From Anaerostipes amylophilus (GTDB lineage Bacteria > Bacillota > Clostridia > Lachnospirales > Lachnospiraceae), in NCBI RefSeq assembly GCF_025567365.1, contig NZ_JAOQJG010000001.1, forward strand, positions 434,001 to 498,000: a stretch of DNA of 64,000 nucleotides, read 5' to 3'. Position 1 is the stretch's first letter, and every line of letters begins with the position of its first letter. The position numbers and the translations under genes were made by a program. Under the pieces are notes generated by a model. That model made no database searches and had not been told where the DNA came from. It saw nothing but the letters and a program-made list of their open reading frames with translations. Below, one piece after another: positions 24,919 through 32,822 of this stretch.

Positions 24919-26410
24919 TTTCCTTTTCCCTCCTGTATTGTGCTAATAATTCATTCATTTCATCTCGTACAGCCTTTGTGTCCTCCGCTAATGCTTCGTT
25001 TCTTAACCGCCGATAATGTGGTATGGTTCGTGTATCCTTATGCCCCAACAGCCTTGCAATGCTATCATCATCTAATTTCATTTCTGTAAGTTTTACTCCA
25101 AAAGTATGTCTAAAACGATGTGTACGAAACTCAAAATAATTTCCATTATCATCCCTGATATCATTTTCATAAATCATGATATTTACATGATATTTCAGCA
25201 TTGAATCTGTATACAATTTTCCATTATCTTGAAGAAAAATATATTCTGAATCTGGATGCTCCTTTTCTGAAACTTCTATTGCTTTTCTAATCAATTCTGC
25301 CAGCTGATCGCTAACTGGTCTTTTGTATTTCCTTGTTTTCTGCTGGATAATAGTTATAAAATAATGTCCAGATTTCTCAGATAAGCAATCCCTTCGCAAA
25401 GTCAACGTATCCTCTATTCTTGTACCGAGCATCTGATGTATTATTAAACATCTGCCTAACTGGGGCTTTAATTTTGTTAATGCACAATTAAATCTTCTGA
25501 TTTCTGCATCTGAATACGCTTCTGGTAAAGCGTTGTCATATGCTCTGCAATCACTGGATAGAAAAAGGTTGCATATATTTCCTATTTCCAGTTCACGCCC
25601 TATTTCATCCAACAGATTATCCAAAACCGACAGCTCTGTCGTGTAACTGACTGATGTAAGACCGGTATCCGTTTTTATATAAACCAGATAATCTTCTATC
25701 ATATCCCTGCTAATTTCTGTAAAGTGCTTTACTTCTGGAAATCGATCATACATGAAACTAGCAAACCGACGGAATCCACGCAATTCACCTTTTATACTAC
25801 CCATTGCTTTTGTCTGGCAGTGGCTATACAATATTTTCTTTATTATCTCTTTAAATTCTTTCTGCCTGATCTCACGAAAATCTAATCTATATCTTCCACG
25901 AATCGGATTACTCCTTGGCACAATATCCAACTTTCTCATATCCCATACATCTTTTTCGTTTTCTGGAATACCTGCTGTTTTACACTTCACAACATACTCA
26001 TAATACATTTTCAGAAAAGAAACCTGAGCGCTACTTTGTTGCTCAACATTCCGCCTATCTGGTCTATTTCTTCTAACATACAGCGCCAATCCTTTTTTAT
26101 ATAAAAATGCTTTATAACTTCTCTCCAGTTCTTCCCATTTTTTATCAGTGATGCTGCTACAACTTGTACACTTCTCATTCAGAAATTCTTTCAACAGATC
26201 AAATCTGTAAATATCATTTACTACTGTTGATAATGACAAACGTCTACATCTATCATCGATATACCCATAAATCTCATCCTGCATCTTTTCATTATGAATC
26301 TCTGATATGTAGTACACCCTGTTTTCCTTCCATTTCAGTCCTGCCAACTGTTTTTCTGTAGCTTGTTGATAACAGTCATACGAAATCAAATTAATATTAC
26401 CTTTCATCAT
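24902..26410 (-). CDS. Tyrosine recombinase (third of three)
   Basis: This 502-residue protein has a C-terminal catalytic domain with Arg in G-T-R-I-E-D-T-L, H-x-x-R in H-R-F-R-H-T-F-G, L-L-G-H-K-D and the nucleophile Tyr in I-P-H-Y-R-R. All catalytic residues are present. The long N-terminal part (about 300 residues) includes a core-binding domain (Y-D-R-F-P-E-V). It overlaps the second recombinase by 14 bases and the TnpC-like gene by 17. Triple recombinase operons are known from Tn554-like and RIT elements; here the three differ in size (367, 576, 502). Confidence 0.88.
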   Translation of the reverse strand: MMKGNINLISYDCYQQATEKQLAGLKWKENRVYYISEIHNEKMQDEIYGYIDDRCRRLSLSTVVNDIYRFDLLKEFLNEKCTSCSSITDKKWEELERSYKAFLYKKGLALYVRRNRPDRRNVEQQSSAQVSFLKMYYEYVVKCKTAGIPENEKDVWDMRKLDIVPRSNPIRGRYRLDFREIRQKEFKEIIKKILYSHCQTKAMGSIKGELRGFRRFASFMYDRFPEVKHFTEISRDMIEDYLVYIKTDTGLTSVSYTTELSVLDNLLDEIGRELEIGNICNLFLSSDCRAYDNALPEAYSDAEIRRFNCALTKLKPQLGRCLIIHQMLGTRIEDTLTLRRDCLSEKSGHYFITIIQQKTRKYKRPVSDQLAELIRKAIEVSEKEHPDSEYIFLQDNGKLYTDSMLKYHVNIMIYENDIRDDNGNYFEFRTHRFRHTFGVKLTEMKLDDDSIARLLGHKDTRTIPHYRRLRNEALAEDTKAVRDEMNELLAQYRREKENAETR

Positions 26411-28127
26411 CTTCTGCTCCTTTCAATTTAAATGACTGATTTTTAGAGAAATATTTATCTTCAGCCGATACAATACGTTCCGGCATGAAATCAATGTACT
26501 GTTTTGTCATATTCTCACTTGAATGTCCTAGATAATCTCGTACCCCTTGTATAGAAACCCCATTTCCGTACATTGAAGTTGCAAGGTTATGTCTGTAATC
26601 GTGTGCTCTAAAGATATAATCTCCGCAGGCAATCCCACGAGCCTTACACTCCCGAATCATCTGATTTGAAAATGTCTGTCCATTAAATGCACCACCCTTT
26701 TTATTTTTGAATAAATACTCCCCATTTTTTATTCCGTACTTTTTTTCATAATCATTCACCAGTCCAACCAATAAACTGGGAACAGGAATGACTTTTTCTC
26801 TCCGCATTTTGCTTTGATATATGCGCATCCAATTCTCATTGCCTTGTGAATAAAAGGCTCCCGATTTTATTGTACAAACCTCGCTTTTCCTAATTCCTGT
26901 GCAAAACAAAATCAAATACATCAACTGTAAATGCTCTGGGAATGCCGGCAGCTCCTTAATTAGATGAGCAATTGTTTTTTCTGGAACACTTCTTTCATTG
27001 TGTTCCGAAAAACCTTTTTTTAAAAATCGTTCCGGATAAAACTTCAACACTTCAATATTTTTCATTTTCAAAAACTGTAGAAATGTATGCATATGTGTGA
27101 TATATCGGTTAAAAGTGGAATACTTAATATCGGACTCATCCAAAACAGACACATAATCCGCTATATCTTGCATCTCCAGTTCAGTTACTTTCTTACTCTG
27201 TCCATCCAGATATTTTAAAAATTGTGAAATAAAACTTATTGTATTTCGGATATTTGATAAAGACAGATCAGATATCCCGACCAAATATTTTGCGTATAAT
27301 TGTAAATACCAACGATTTTCTTTTTCGTAAATATTAATAAACGAAAGGCTTTTAACAGGTGAACTGGCATTGATTCTCGATTTATCAAACTGAAACCTAT
27401 CCATATACCAGATACACGCTCGCCAATTTGTCTCTGAATCTGTTAGAAATAACGTTCTTCTCGCAAACTCAACAATCTTAGAAGCCTGTTTTTTTATAAT
27501 TTCCGACTCCTTGTTTAAATACAGATAAAATCTGTTTTCGTCTGCCTGTTCCATTTCTTCAATATCATCTATTCCGTACTTATCGCAAAACCGTATAAGT
27601 GCTTTTAATGGTTCTAAAAAATATCTTCGATGTCTTTGTACCTTATCCATATTCAGAATTTCACACAGCAATATTTTTGTCTGTCGCACCAACTGTGATG
27701 AATGTATCCTCGTTAAGTCCCATAACAAATCATTCTTATCGACCACCTGACGAAAAGATTGTGCTTTCTTCTTATTGGGGACATACAGCAAAAACAATTT
27801 GTCTTGCTTAAAAAACTCCTGTTCTACAAAGAAGGGATTTCCTTGTGAATAGACATCCGGCATATTTTCTATTTTTAAACGATCAAATAAGCTCATTAAT
27901 TCCGCTTTATATTTTTCTGAAATATCCTCTTTTTCAAGAGAATCCATATACATTTTTCTCGTTTCATAGTTAATATCTGCAGTACACTGTATATCTGTAT
28001 ACTGGAAAAATTTGTATAACCGGTTATAGTATTTTGCTTCTCCATTCGTAACTAAAGATATTTCTTCCTTTAATTTCTCGGATATTTTTTCCTGATATAA
28101 CTTAGGAACAATTTTTAATATTGCCAA
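26397..28127 (-). CDS. Tyrosine recombinase (second of three, TnpB-like)
   Basis: This is a 576-residue protein. The catalytic domain shows C-T-G-I-R-K-S-E-V, H-D-Y-R-H-N-L-A, Y-L-G-H-S-S and K-Q-Y-I-D-F, so the R-H-R-H-Y set is complete. Length is close to Tn554 TnpB. A TTG start at 28127 is used, with GGAGGG 6 nt upstream. It lies 18 bases after the first recombinase. Such proteins work as partners on one site, so all three are probably needed. Confidence 0.88.
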   Translation of the reverse strand: MAILKIVPKLYQEKISEKLKEEISLVTNGEAKYYNRLYKFFQYTDIQCTADINYETRKMYMDSLEKEDISEKYKAELMSLFDRLKIENMPDVYSQGNPFFVEQEFFKQDKLFLLYVPNKKKAQSFRQVVDKNDLLWDLTRIHSSQLVRQTKILLCEILNMDKVQRHRRYFLEPLKALIRFCDKYGIDDIEEMEQADENRFYLYLNKESEIIKKQASKIVEFARRTLFLTDSETNWRACIWYMDRFQFDKSRINASSPVKSLSFINIYEKENRWYLQLYAKYLVGISDLSLSNIRNTISFISQFLKYLDGQSKKVTELEMQDIADYVSVLDESDIKYSTFNRYITHMHTFLQFLKMKNIEVLKFYPERFLKKGFSEHNERSVPEKTIAHLIKELPAFPEHLQLMYLILFCTGIRKSEVCTIKSGAFYSQGNENWMRIYQSKMRREKVIPVPSLLVGLVNDYEKKYGIKNGEYLFKNKKGGAFNGQTFSNQMIRECKARGIACGDYIFRAHDYRHNLATSMYGNGVSIQGVRDYLGHSSENMTKQYIDFMPERIVSAEDKYFSKNQSFKLKGAEDDER

Positions 28128-28145
28128 GGTAATCCCTCCTTCCTT

Positions 28146-29249
28146 TTACAGAAAATCTGCAATTTGGTATAAATCTTCATTATTTGAGTAGTATTGATCT
28201 GTCGCTTCTATCAATCGTTCATTATTTTCACCCAAGTATTTAATGGTAGTTTCAACTTTCTTATGCCCCAGGGCAAAACGAATGTCATTCAAATCCCATC
28301 CTTCTTTTCTTCTTTCCTCCGCAAAATAGTGTCGGAGCTGATGCGGATGGGAATTGATATCCGTTTTTTTGGATAGCCTTTTCAACATGCTATACACAGA
28401 ATCCGCATCTAATGGCTCTCCTTTGTTTTTTCCAGTCAATTTTGTAAATAGATACTCCGAGTTCATCAGACTTTTTCGGTTATCAGAAATGTACTTAACC
28501 AAGAACTCAAAAGTTGTATTACTTAACAAAGCCATTCTATATTCTGCATTTTTTGCTCTTGCCAAGTTGGTATTGGATTCACGATACCTTACCCGAACCG
28601 TCCTTCTTTTAAAATCAATATCTTCGGTATAATGGATTCCCAGAATTTCCCCTAATCTAAGACCGGTTTCTGCCATCATTGCTATCAGCAATCGATCTCT
28701 ATCATTCGAACAGGCATTTATCAGCTCCTGTATTTCTTCGGATGTTATTTCTTCCAGATTAGGTTCTTCTTCTTTGAAGAAACCTTTAAACGAATTCACT
28801 GCATTTTGATGATTTACTCCCATACTGTCAAAATACGATACTTTTTTTACTCGTAAGACTTTAAGCATTGGCACAACATCTTCCAGTGCCAAAAACTGGT
28901 AGTATCTGAAGACTGCACCAAGATACATATTGCAGGTCTTATTACTCGTCTGTGTATTATGCTCAGTATGCTTTCCACTCTTAACCCAATACAAGAAATC
29001 GATAAAATGTTTATTCTGCTCTGAATAGGATAACAATGTAATCTCATCCAATCCTATCGTTTGCTCCTGCAGATAATTGTAATAATATGAAAGTGCGAAG
29101 GCGGCGGATTTTACAGTATTCGGAGAAGCATTAATCTGATCCAGATGCTTCAAATACTTTGATGGAAGGATTTCAATTTCTTCAATATCAGAAGTAATCA
29201 AAAAACGTGGTCTATTATCTTTCAAAACCGAAACAACCCTATATTTCAA
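28146..29249 (-). CDS. Tyrosine recombinase (first of three, TnpA-like)
   Basis: This is a 367-residue protein with an N-terminal SAM-like core-binding domain (residues 30-150). The catalytic domain has T-G-L-R-L-G-E-I-L, H-P-H-Q-L-R-H-Y, L-G-H-K-K-V and I-K-Y-L-G. Length matches Tn554 TnpA (361). It begins with TTG at 29249 behind GGAGGG. It heads the operon driven by the promoter at 29309-29336. Confidence 0.9.
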   Translation of the reverse strand: MKYRVVSVLKDNRPRFLITSDIEEIEILPSKYLKHLDQINASPNTVKSAAFALSYYYNYLQEQTIGLDEITLLSYSEQNKHFIDFLYWVKSGKHTEHNTQTSNKTCNMYLGAVFRYYQFLALEDVVPMLKVLRVKKVSYFDSMGVNHQNAVNSFKGFFKEEEPNLEEITSEEIQELINACSNDRDRLLIAMMAETGLRLGEILGIHYTEDIDFKRRTVRVRYRESNTNLARAKNAEYRMALLSNTTFEFLVKYISDNRKSLMNSEYLFTKLTGKNKGEPLDADSVYSMLKRLSKKTDINSHPHQLRHYFAEERRKEGWDLNDIRFALGHKKVETTIKYLGENNERLIEATDQYYSNNEDLYQIADFL

Positions 29250-29308
29250 TCCACAGCCCTCCTTCCTTTCTTTTTGATTTGTTTGACTTCTTTGACTTCT
29301 TGATTTAC

Positions 29309-29336
29309 ATTATACACAAAGATGTCAAAATGTCAA
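29309..29336 (-). promoter_or_regulatory. Near-consensus sigma-A promoter of the recombinase operon
   Basis: On the minus strand TTGACA (29331-29336) and TATAAT (29309-29314) are separated by 16 bp, about 60 nt ahead of the TTG start at 29249. Repressor-type boxes flank it on both sides. Confidence 0.75.
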
Positions 29337-29407
29337 TTACGTTTTTGACTTCTTTGACTTTTAAAGGAATATCAATAAAGCATTTTTTGATTTCTTTATG
29401 TTTTAAA

Positions 29408-29436
29408 TTGATTTTTAGGGATATAATTGATAAGAT
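29408..29436 (+). promoter_or_regulatory. Candidate promoter of the element HTH regulator
   Basis: TTGATT (29408-29413) and TAAGAT (29431-29436) lie 17 bp apart on the plus strand, upstream of the inverted operator box and the start at 29490. Confidence 0.4.
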
Positions 29437-29489
29437 AAAATACAAGAAGTCAATTTATACAAAGTCAAAGAAGTCAAGAGGAGATTTGA

Positions 29490-30287
29490 ATGAACGAATT
29501 TATATCAAATTCAGGCACACTAATAAATCCTGACAGCGTTTACGATCAGGAAAGATTCATCAATATACTTCAAATCATTTTACAGAAAAAAACACAAAAA
29601 GAATTATCTGAACAAACAGGCTTAAATAATGCAACCATTTCACGAATGCTCAACGGTGCCCGATCTGGAAGACCATATAAAAGCACTATTGATAAAATTG
29701 CAAAAGCCATTGATGATCCAGAACTTATCCAAGAATTATATGATGCAACGGGATATTCTTCTAAGAAAATACGGGAACGGAAAAAGATAATTGCAGACAA
29801 TGGATTTTCTCTGGATCTCTCTACTGTTCAGGTGCATGAAAAATTTTTTTCTACCTTAATGCGTGGACTTTCCATGATGACAAGTCTGCATAAAGTTGAA
29901 TGGACAATAAAATCCGGAACACCCAGATCATACGATTATTTAATTGAATTAAAAGAGGGAAATATAGATTATTGGTACATTAGATATGTAGATAGAATTA
30001 TTTCTGATGAAGAAAGAAAAAAAGCCTTAACTGCCATTTATGGAGAATTTGCAAAATTGAAATTGGGCGGAAAAATCAAAGTTTCTTGCGCCACTCCTTC
30101 TTACGAAGATTATGATTATTTTGTTACAATTCCGCCATATCAATTAAATACAAATGCTTCAATTATACATTTTGATTCTGAACTCGAAAGATTTGCAGAC
30201 GAAACCTTTTTAGAGACAGCTTTACCACTTAAAGAAAATATTCCTGTTAAGGATTTTTGTAATCTTACCGAACCACTGATACTATAA
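29490..30287 (+). CDS. HTH regulator divergent from the recombinase operon
   Basis: This 265-residue protein has an N-terminal XRE/Cro-type helix-turn-helix (residues 30-75: Q-K-E-L-S-E-Q-T-G-L-N-N-A-T-I-S-R-M-L). A conserved-looking 150-residue C-terminal domain follows (S-Y-D-Y-L-I-E-L, Y-W-Y-I-R-Y, I-P-P-Y-Q-L-N-T) that I do not recognise. GAGGAG precedes the ATG. The gene is divergent from the three recombinases and the intergenic region is packed with direct repeats, so it most likely represses both. The C-terminal domain may sense a signal or act as a multimerization part. Confidence 0.7.
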   Translation: MNEFISNSGTLINPDSVYDQERFINILQIILQKKTQKELSEQTGLNNATISRMLNGARSGRPYKSTIDKIAKAIDDPELIQELYDATGYSSKKIRERKKIIADNGFSLDLSTVQVHEKFFSTLMRGLSMMTSLHKVEWTIKSGTPRSYDYLIELKEGNIDYWYIRYVDRIISDEERKKALTAIYGEFAKLKLGGKIKVSCATPSYEDYDYFVTIPPYQLNTNASIIHFDSELERFADETFLETALPLKENIPVKDFCNLTEPLIL

Positions 30288-30304
30288 CTTTTTGATTTTA
30301 TCAC

Positions 30305-30337
30305 AGAGAGAGTTACTTATGGCTCTCTCTTTTTTTT
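30305..30337 (+). terminator. Terminator of the HTH regulator gene
   Basis: AGAGAGAG and CTCTCTCT form an 8-bp stem followed by seven T, 18 bases after the stop. Confidence 0.8.
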
Positions 30338-30631
30338 GCACTTCCTCCTCCCACGTTCCAACTCATTATGGCTAATCATTTTTCTAAAGTAAGTATCGCC
30401 TAGAGTAACTCAAAATTCCATTTCTGGATTATGATTCTCTGACAAACTTGATGGAGATTACGATTCCCCATACCCTCAATATCACAAAATATCAAATTTT
30501 GCTATTAGCTCATAATAAATTTTCGCAGCTATCTGTTTTTGCACTCATAGTTATCAAAAGCTTTTTATAACCATCTGCTTCTACCAGTAACAAAATGTCA
30601 ATAGTTTTTGAATCACTTTTTCAAAAAAGGC
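30338..30631. other. Non-coding stretch, nothing recognised
   Basis: About 290 AT-rich bases lie between two terminators of convergent genes. No frame longer than a few codons with a start signal and no repeat was found. Confidence 0.5.
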
Positions 30632-30669
30632 AAAAAATAGAACGTATAGATTATTTCCATACGCTCTAT
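30632..30669 (-). terminator. Terminator of the methyltransferase gene
   Basis: On the minus strand ATAGAGCGTAT and ATACGTTCTAT pair over 11 bp with one mismatch, followed by TTTTTG. Confidence 0.7.
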
Positions 30670-30715
30670 CTCACATTTCATATTAAATTTTTGAATTCTA
30701 CAAACAGGAAATTAG

Positions 30716-31327
30716 CTATTTCGTTGCAACAATACTTATCCAATGATTTTTTGTATTTGAATACATTTTTATCTCTGTAAAACCTGCTTCTTTCAAAGCA
30801 GCAATGAGTTGATCAGAGGTGTAAATCTTCATACCATCAATCAACTTTGTCCATTTTTCATCTGCGGCATTCGTTCCGTCAGATTCGTTACAAATCAGGA
30901 ATGTCCCTCCGTTTTTCAGAACCCGATTTACCTCAAAAAAACATTTTTCCAATCCAGGCCAGAAGTAAACTGTCTCGAAAGCAGATACATAATCAAAAAC
31001 CGCATCAGGAAAAGGGATAGCAGATACATCACCTTGAACCACGCAACATTTCCCTTGTTTAATGGCGGTGGCGTTCAGTTTTTGAGATTCTGCCACGCTG
31101 ACCTCCGAATAATCCATTCCTGTCACATGTCCATTTCCGCATTTGCCCAACCAGGCTACAATATTTGCACCGCCTCCGCAACCAACATCCAGTACCGTAG
31201 CGTCCGGATTCACTGAGATATTTGAGAATCCCCATTGTGATAACTTGGCGTGACCGATGTTCATCATCTTCGTCATCAATTTTCCGCCGAAGCCTTGTGG
31301 CTTACGAGTATTTTCAAAGAAGTTCAT
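30716..31327 (-). CDS. Class I SAM-dependent methyltransferase
   Basis: This 203-residue protein has motif I V-L-D-V-G-C-G-G-G-A-N near residues 45-55, the D-Y-S acidic end of strand 2, G-D-V-S-A-I-P-F-P and N-G-G-T-F-L-I, a Methyltransf_11-type fold. The substrate is unknown. The N-terminus (R-K-P-Q-G-F-G-G-K) fits a small-molecule methyltransferase common on Clostridia accessory DNA. GAGGAGG lies 9 nt upstream. It appears to be a passenger gene with its own terminator. Confidence 0.85.
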   Translation of the reverse strand: MNFFENTRKPQGFGGKLMTKMMNIGHAKLSQWGFSNISVNPDATVLDVGCGGGANIVAWLGKCGNGHVTGMDYSEVSVAESQKLNATAIKQGKCCVVQGDVSAIPFPDAVFDYVSAFETVYFWPGLEKCFFEVNRVLKNGGTFLICNESDGTNAADEKWTKLIDGMKIYTSDQLIAALKEAGFTEIKMYSNTKNHWISIVATK

Positions 31328-31406
31328 TGCATTATTCCTCCTCTTTAAATTCCAGTTTGTTACTCACATGATATCATATTTTTTCTTCAATTACATCCAC
31401 CTAATT

Positions 31407-31574
31407 TTAATACACTGCCTGTCGACTTGCTTCTGTAACCAGCATCCGGTTAATCTTCTCCTGCATTGTTTCCTTTGCATTTTCATTGAAATGATAACGG
31501 ACAACATAGACTGTCTGCCCGATTTTCTTTGTAAATGTGTTACCCTCTGTTTTTGTATTCATCATTTTTTCCAT
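31407..31574 (-). CDS. TnpW-like small transposon protein
   Basis: This 55-residue protein reads M-E-K-M-M-N-T-K-T-E-G then I-G-Q-T-V-Y-V-V-R-Y-H-F-N-E-N-A-K-E. It ends in a helix with E-K-I-N-R-M-L. The I-G-x-T-x-Y-x-V-x-x-H-F core is the signature of TnpW-family proteins that lie near mobilization genes in Clostridia transposons. The start at 31574 has AAGGA 9 nt upstream. It is isolated from any intact mobilization gene and may be a relic that is still open. Confidence 0.65.
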   Translation of the reverse strand: MEKMMNTKTEGNTFTKKIGQTVYVVRYHFNENAKETMQEKINRMLVTEASRQAVY

Positions 31575-31900
31575 AATCATTTTTCCTTTCTTTTGGAGCC
31601 CCAGCAGAGAGTCATTCCATTGGTCTCTGTCAGAACATTATTCTTTAAATCAGGCCCAAAATGGGCACTTCCAGTTTCACAGGCTACCTATATATAGCCT
31701 TTTCATTTTTGCTTGCAAAAAGCCTTGTGATCACAGCACTTTTTTAACGTAAAAAGCGTTTTAATATGATGCAGCCAACGACAAGAAGCATATCTAACAA
31801 ATATCATTGTCTATCACTTCTGTTTTCTCTGCCGATATCTCTCTGGTTAATCCCTAATAATCTTCCCTGCCAGACAAGACGATAAGTACAGCGTTTGCTT

Positions 31901-32023
31901 CTATCGTGTTTCCAAATACTTTCTTCCATCATCCGATGGTTCTTCATCAAGTTCCAGTCCGTGACGTTTACAGATATCTAAAAACATTGTCCGGCAGGCA
32001 GAATCGGCTGCAGATTCAAAATT
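31901..32023 (-). pseudogene. Decayed C-terminal scrap of a mobilization protein (Mob/Pre-like)
   Basis: An open frame of about 40 codons reads C-K-R-H-G-L-E-L-D-E-E-P-S then G-R-K-Y-L-E. This resembles the G-x-x-L-D-E-E-P-x-Y-G-G-R-x-Y-L-E-K segment near the end of plasmid recombination/mobilization (MobV/TnpZ-type) proteins. Stops bound it on both sides and no start is present. The assignment is by eye and tentative. It fits the neighbouring TnpW-like gene. Confidence 0.35.
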
Positions 32024-32205
32024 TTATTATTCAAAAATAAATAAAAATGGATTCCACCAAAATACCCATCACCAAAAATGTACTGGACACTTCTATTCAT
32101 TATATTTGCACCAACAACTTGAAGTTATCTTCCTGCTTACGACTTTCCAACAACATAAACTCCAAATATCATTTTGATAATATAAAGATACTTCTTTCTT
32201 ACCCC

Positions 32206-32290
32206 AGAGCAAGATCCACCTGTGTTTAACAATATTGTCTTTCATCACAATATTCTCTTATCAGGTTTTCATCTTGCTGGGGATTCCCCA
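32206..32290 (+). repeat. Stem-loop element, copy 1
   Basis: AGAGCAAGATCCACC opens the unit. AGCAAGAT pairs with ATCTTGCT (32271-32278), enclosing an inner 8-bp stem AATATTGT / ACAATATT, and the unit ends TTGCTGGGGATTCCCCA. The same layout is repeated 125 bp downstream. Such units occur near mobilization genes and could be an oriT or leader RNA; function not shown. Confidence 0.6.
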
Positions 32291-32330
32291 AACCCATTTT
32301 TCTATTTATGCCGAGGTCTCAGTATACACT

Positions 32331-32422
32331 AGAGCAAGATCCACCCCGGTAATACCATATCGCTATTTTAGCAATATGATATTTTCCGGACGTAGGATTC
32401 TTGCTGAGGATTGTGCTCCCCA
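32331..32422 (+). repeat. Stem-loop element, copy 2
   Basis: It starts with the same AGAGCAAGATCCACC and closes with GGATTCTTGCTGAGGATT then CTCCCCA. The inner stem is different in sequence (CATAT-GCTA / TAGC-ATATG) but in the same place, so the structure rather than the sequence is conserved between copies. Confidence 0.6.
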
Positions 32423-32680
32423 GTTCCTCACATTCAGCATAAATATATAATTGGTTCCTCGAATTTCTTCGGTCACAGCACAGGGAGAAAAAATAGGCTA
32501 AACAGCCCTATATCCCTGTGAAATCACCATGTGATTATAAAAACAGCAAGGACAGGAAGTGTGGATACACTTCCGCAAAATTGCCAATTTCGGAGCCATA
32601 TCCAAAATTGAAAAATACATAAAAATCAAAAATCCGAAACCTTACTTGATATCCAAAATTTATAATTTTTACAGATTACC

Positions 32681-32741
32681 AAAAAACCAATATGAAAATT
32701 TTACAAATTTTGTACCACCTGTAAAATTCCCATATTGGTTT
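32681..32741 (-). terminator. Terminator of the restriction-modification gene
   Basis: AAACCAATATG / CATATTGGTTT (11 bp) and ATTTTAC / GTAAAAT (7 bp) form a long hairpin. On the minus strand it is followed by six T, about 80 bases after the stop at 32823. Confidence 0.7.
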
Positions 32742-32822
32742 TCATTCATCTTTTATGGATTTGGAATATTCTATGTTTTCAAAGATTTTACTTTGAGCAA
32801 AAAACAGCTCTATAAACTTTTA

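Larger units (their letters stand above)
29282..29481. repeat. Repeated TTTGACTTCTTTGACTT operator boxes
   Basis: The divergent region holds direct copies at 29282-29303 and 29342-29362, and an inverted copy at 29460-29481 with a half copy at 29444-29452. Each box is itself two TTTGACTT halves spaced 9 bp. Two boxes straddle the recombinase promoter and the third abuts the ribosome-binding site of the HTH gene at 29490. They are probably its binding sites. Confidence 0.7.
31575..32680. other. Decayed mobile-element DNA without intact genes
   Basis: Apart from the relaxase-like scrap and the two stem-loop units, this 1.1-kb stretch has only short open frames without ribosome-binding sites. 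A palindromic GCCCAAAATGGGC lies near 31652. It looks like the remains of a Tn4451-like or other mobilizable element that lost its genes. Confidence 0.5.

Noticed and set aside
31257..31752. Plus-strand frames over the methyltransferase start and the TnpW-like gene
   Set aside because: Their codons mirror the minus-strand coding DNA there, and no start signals are present.
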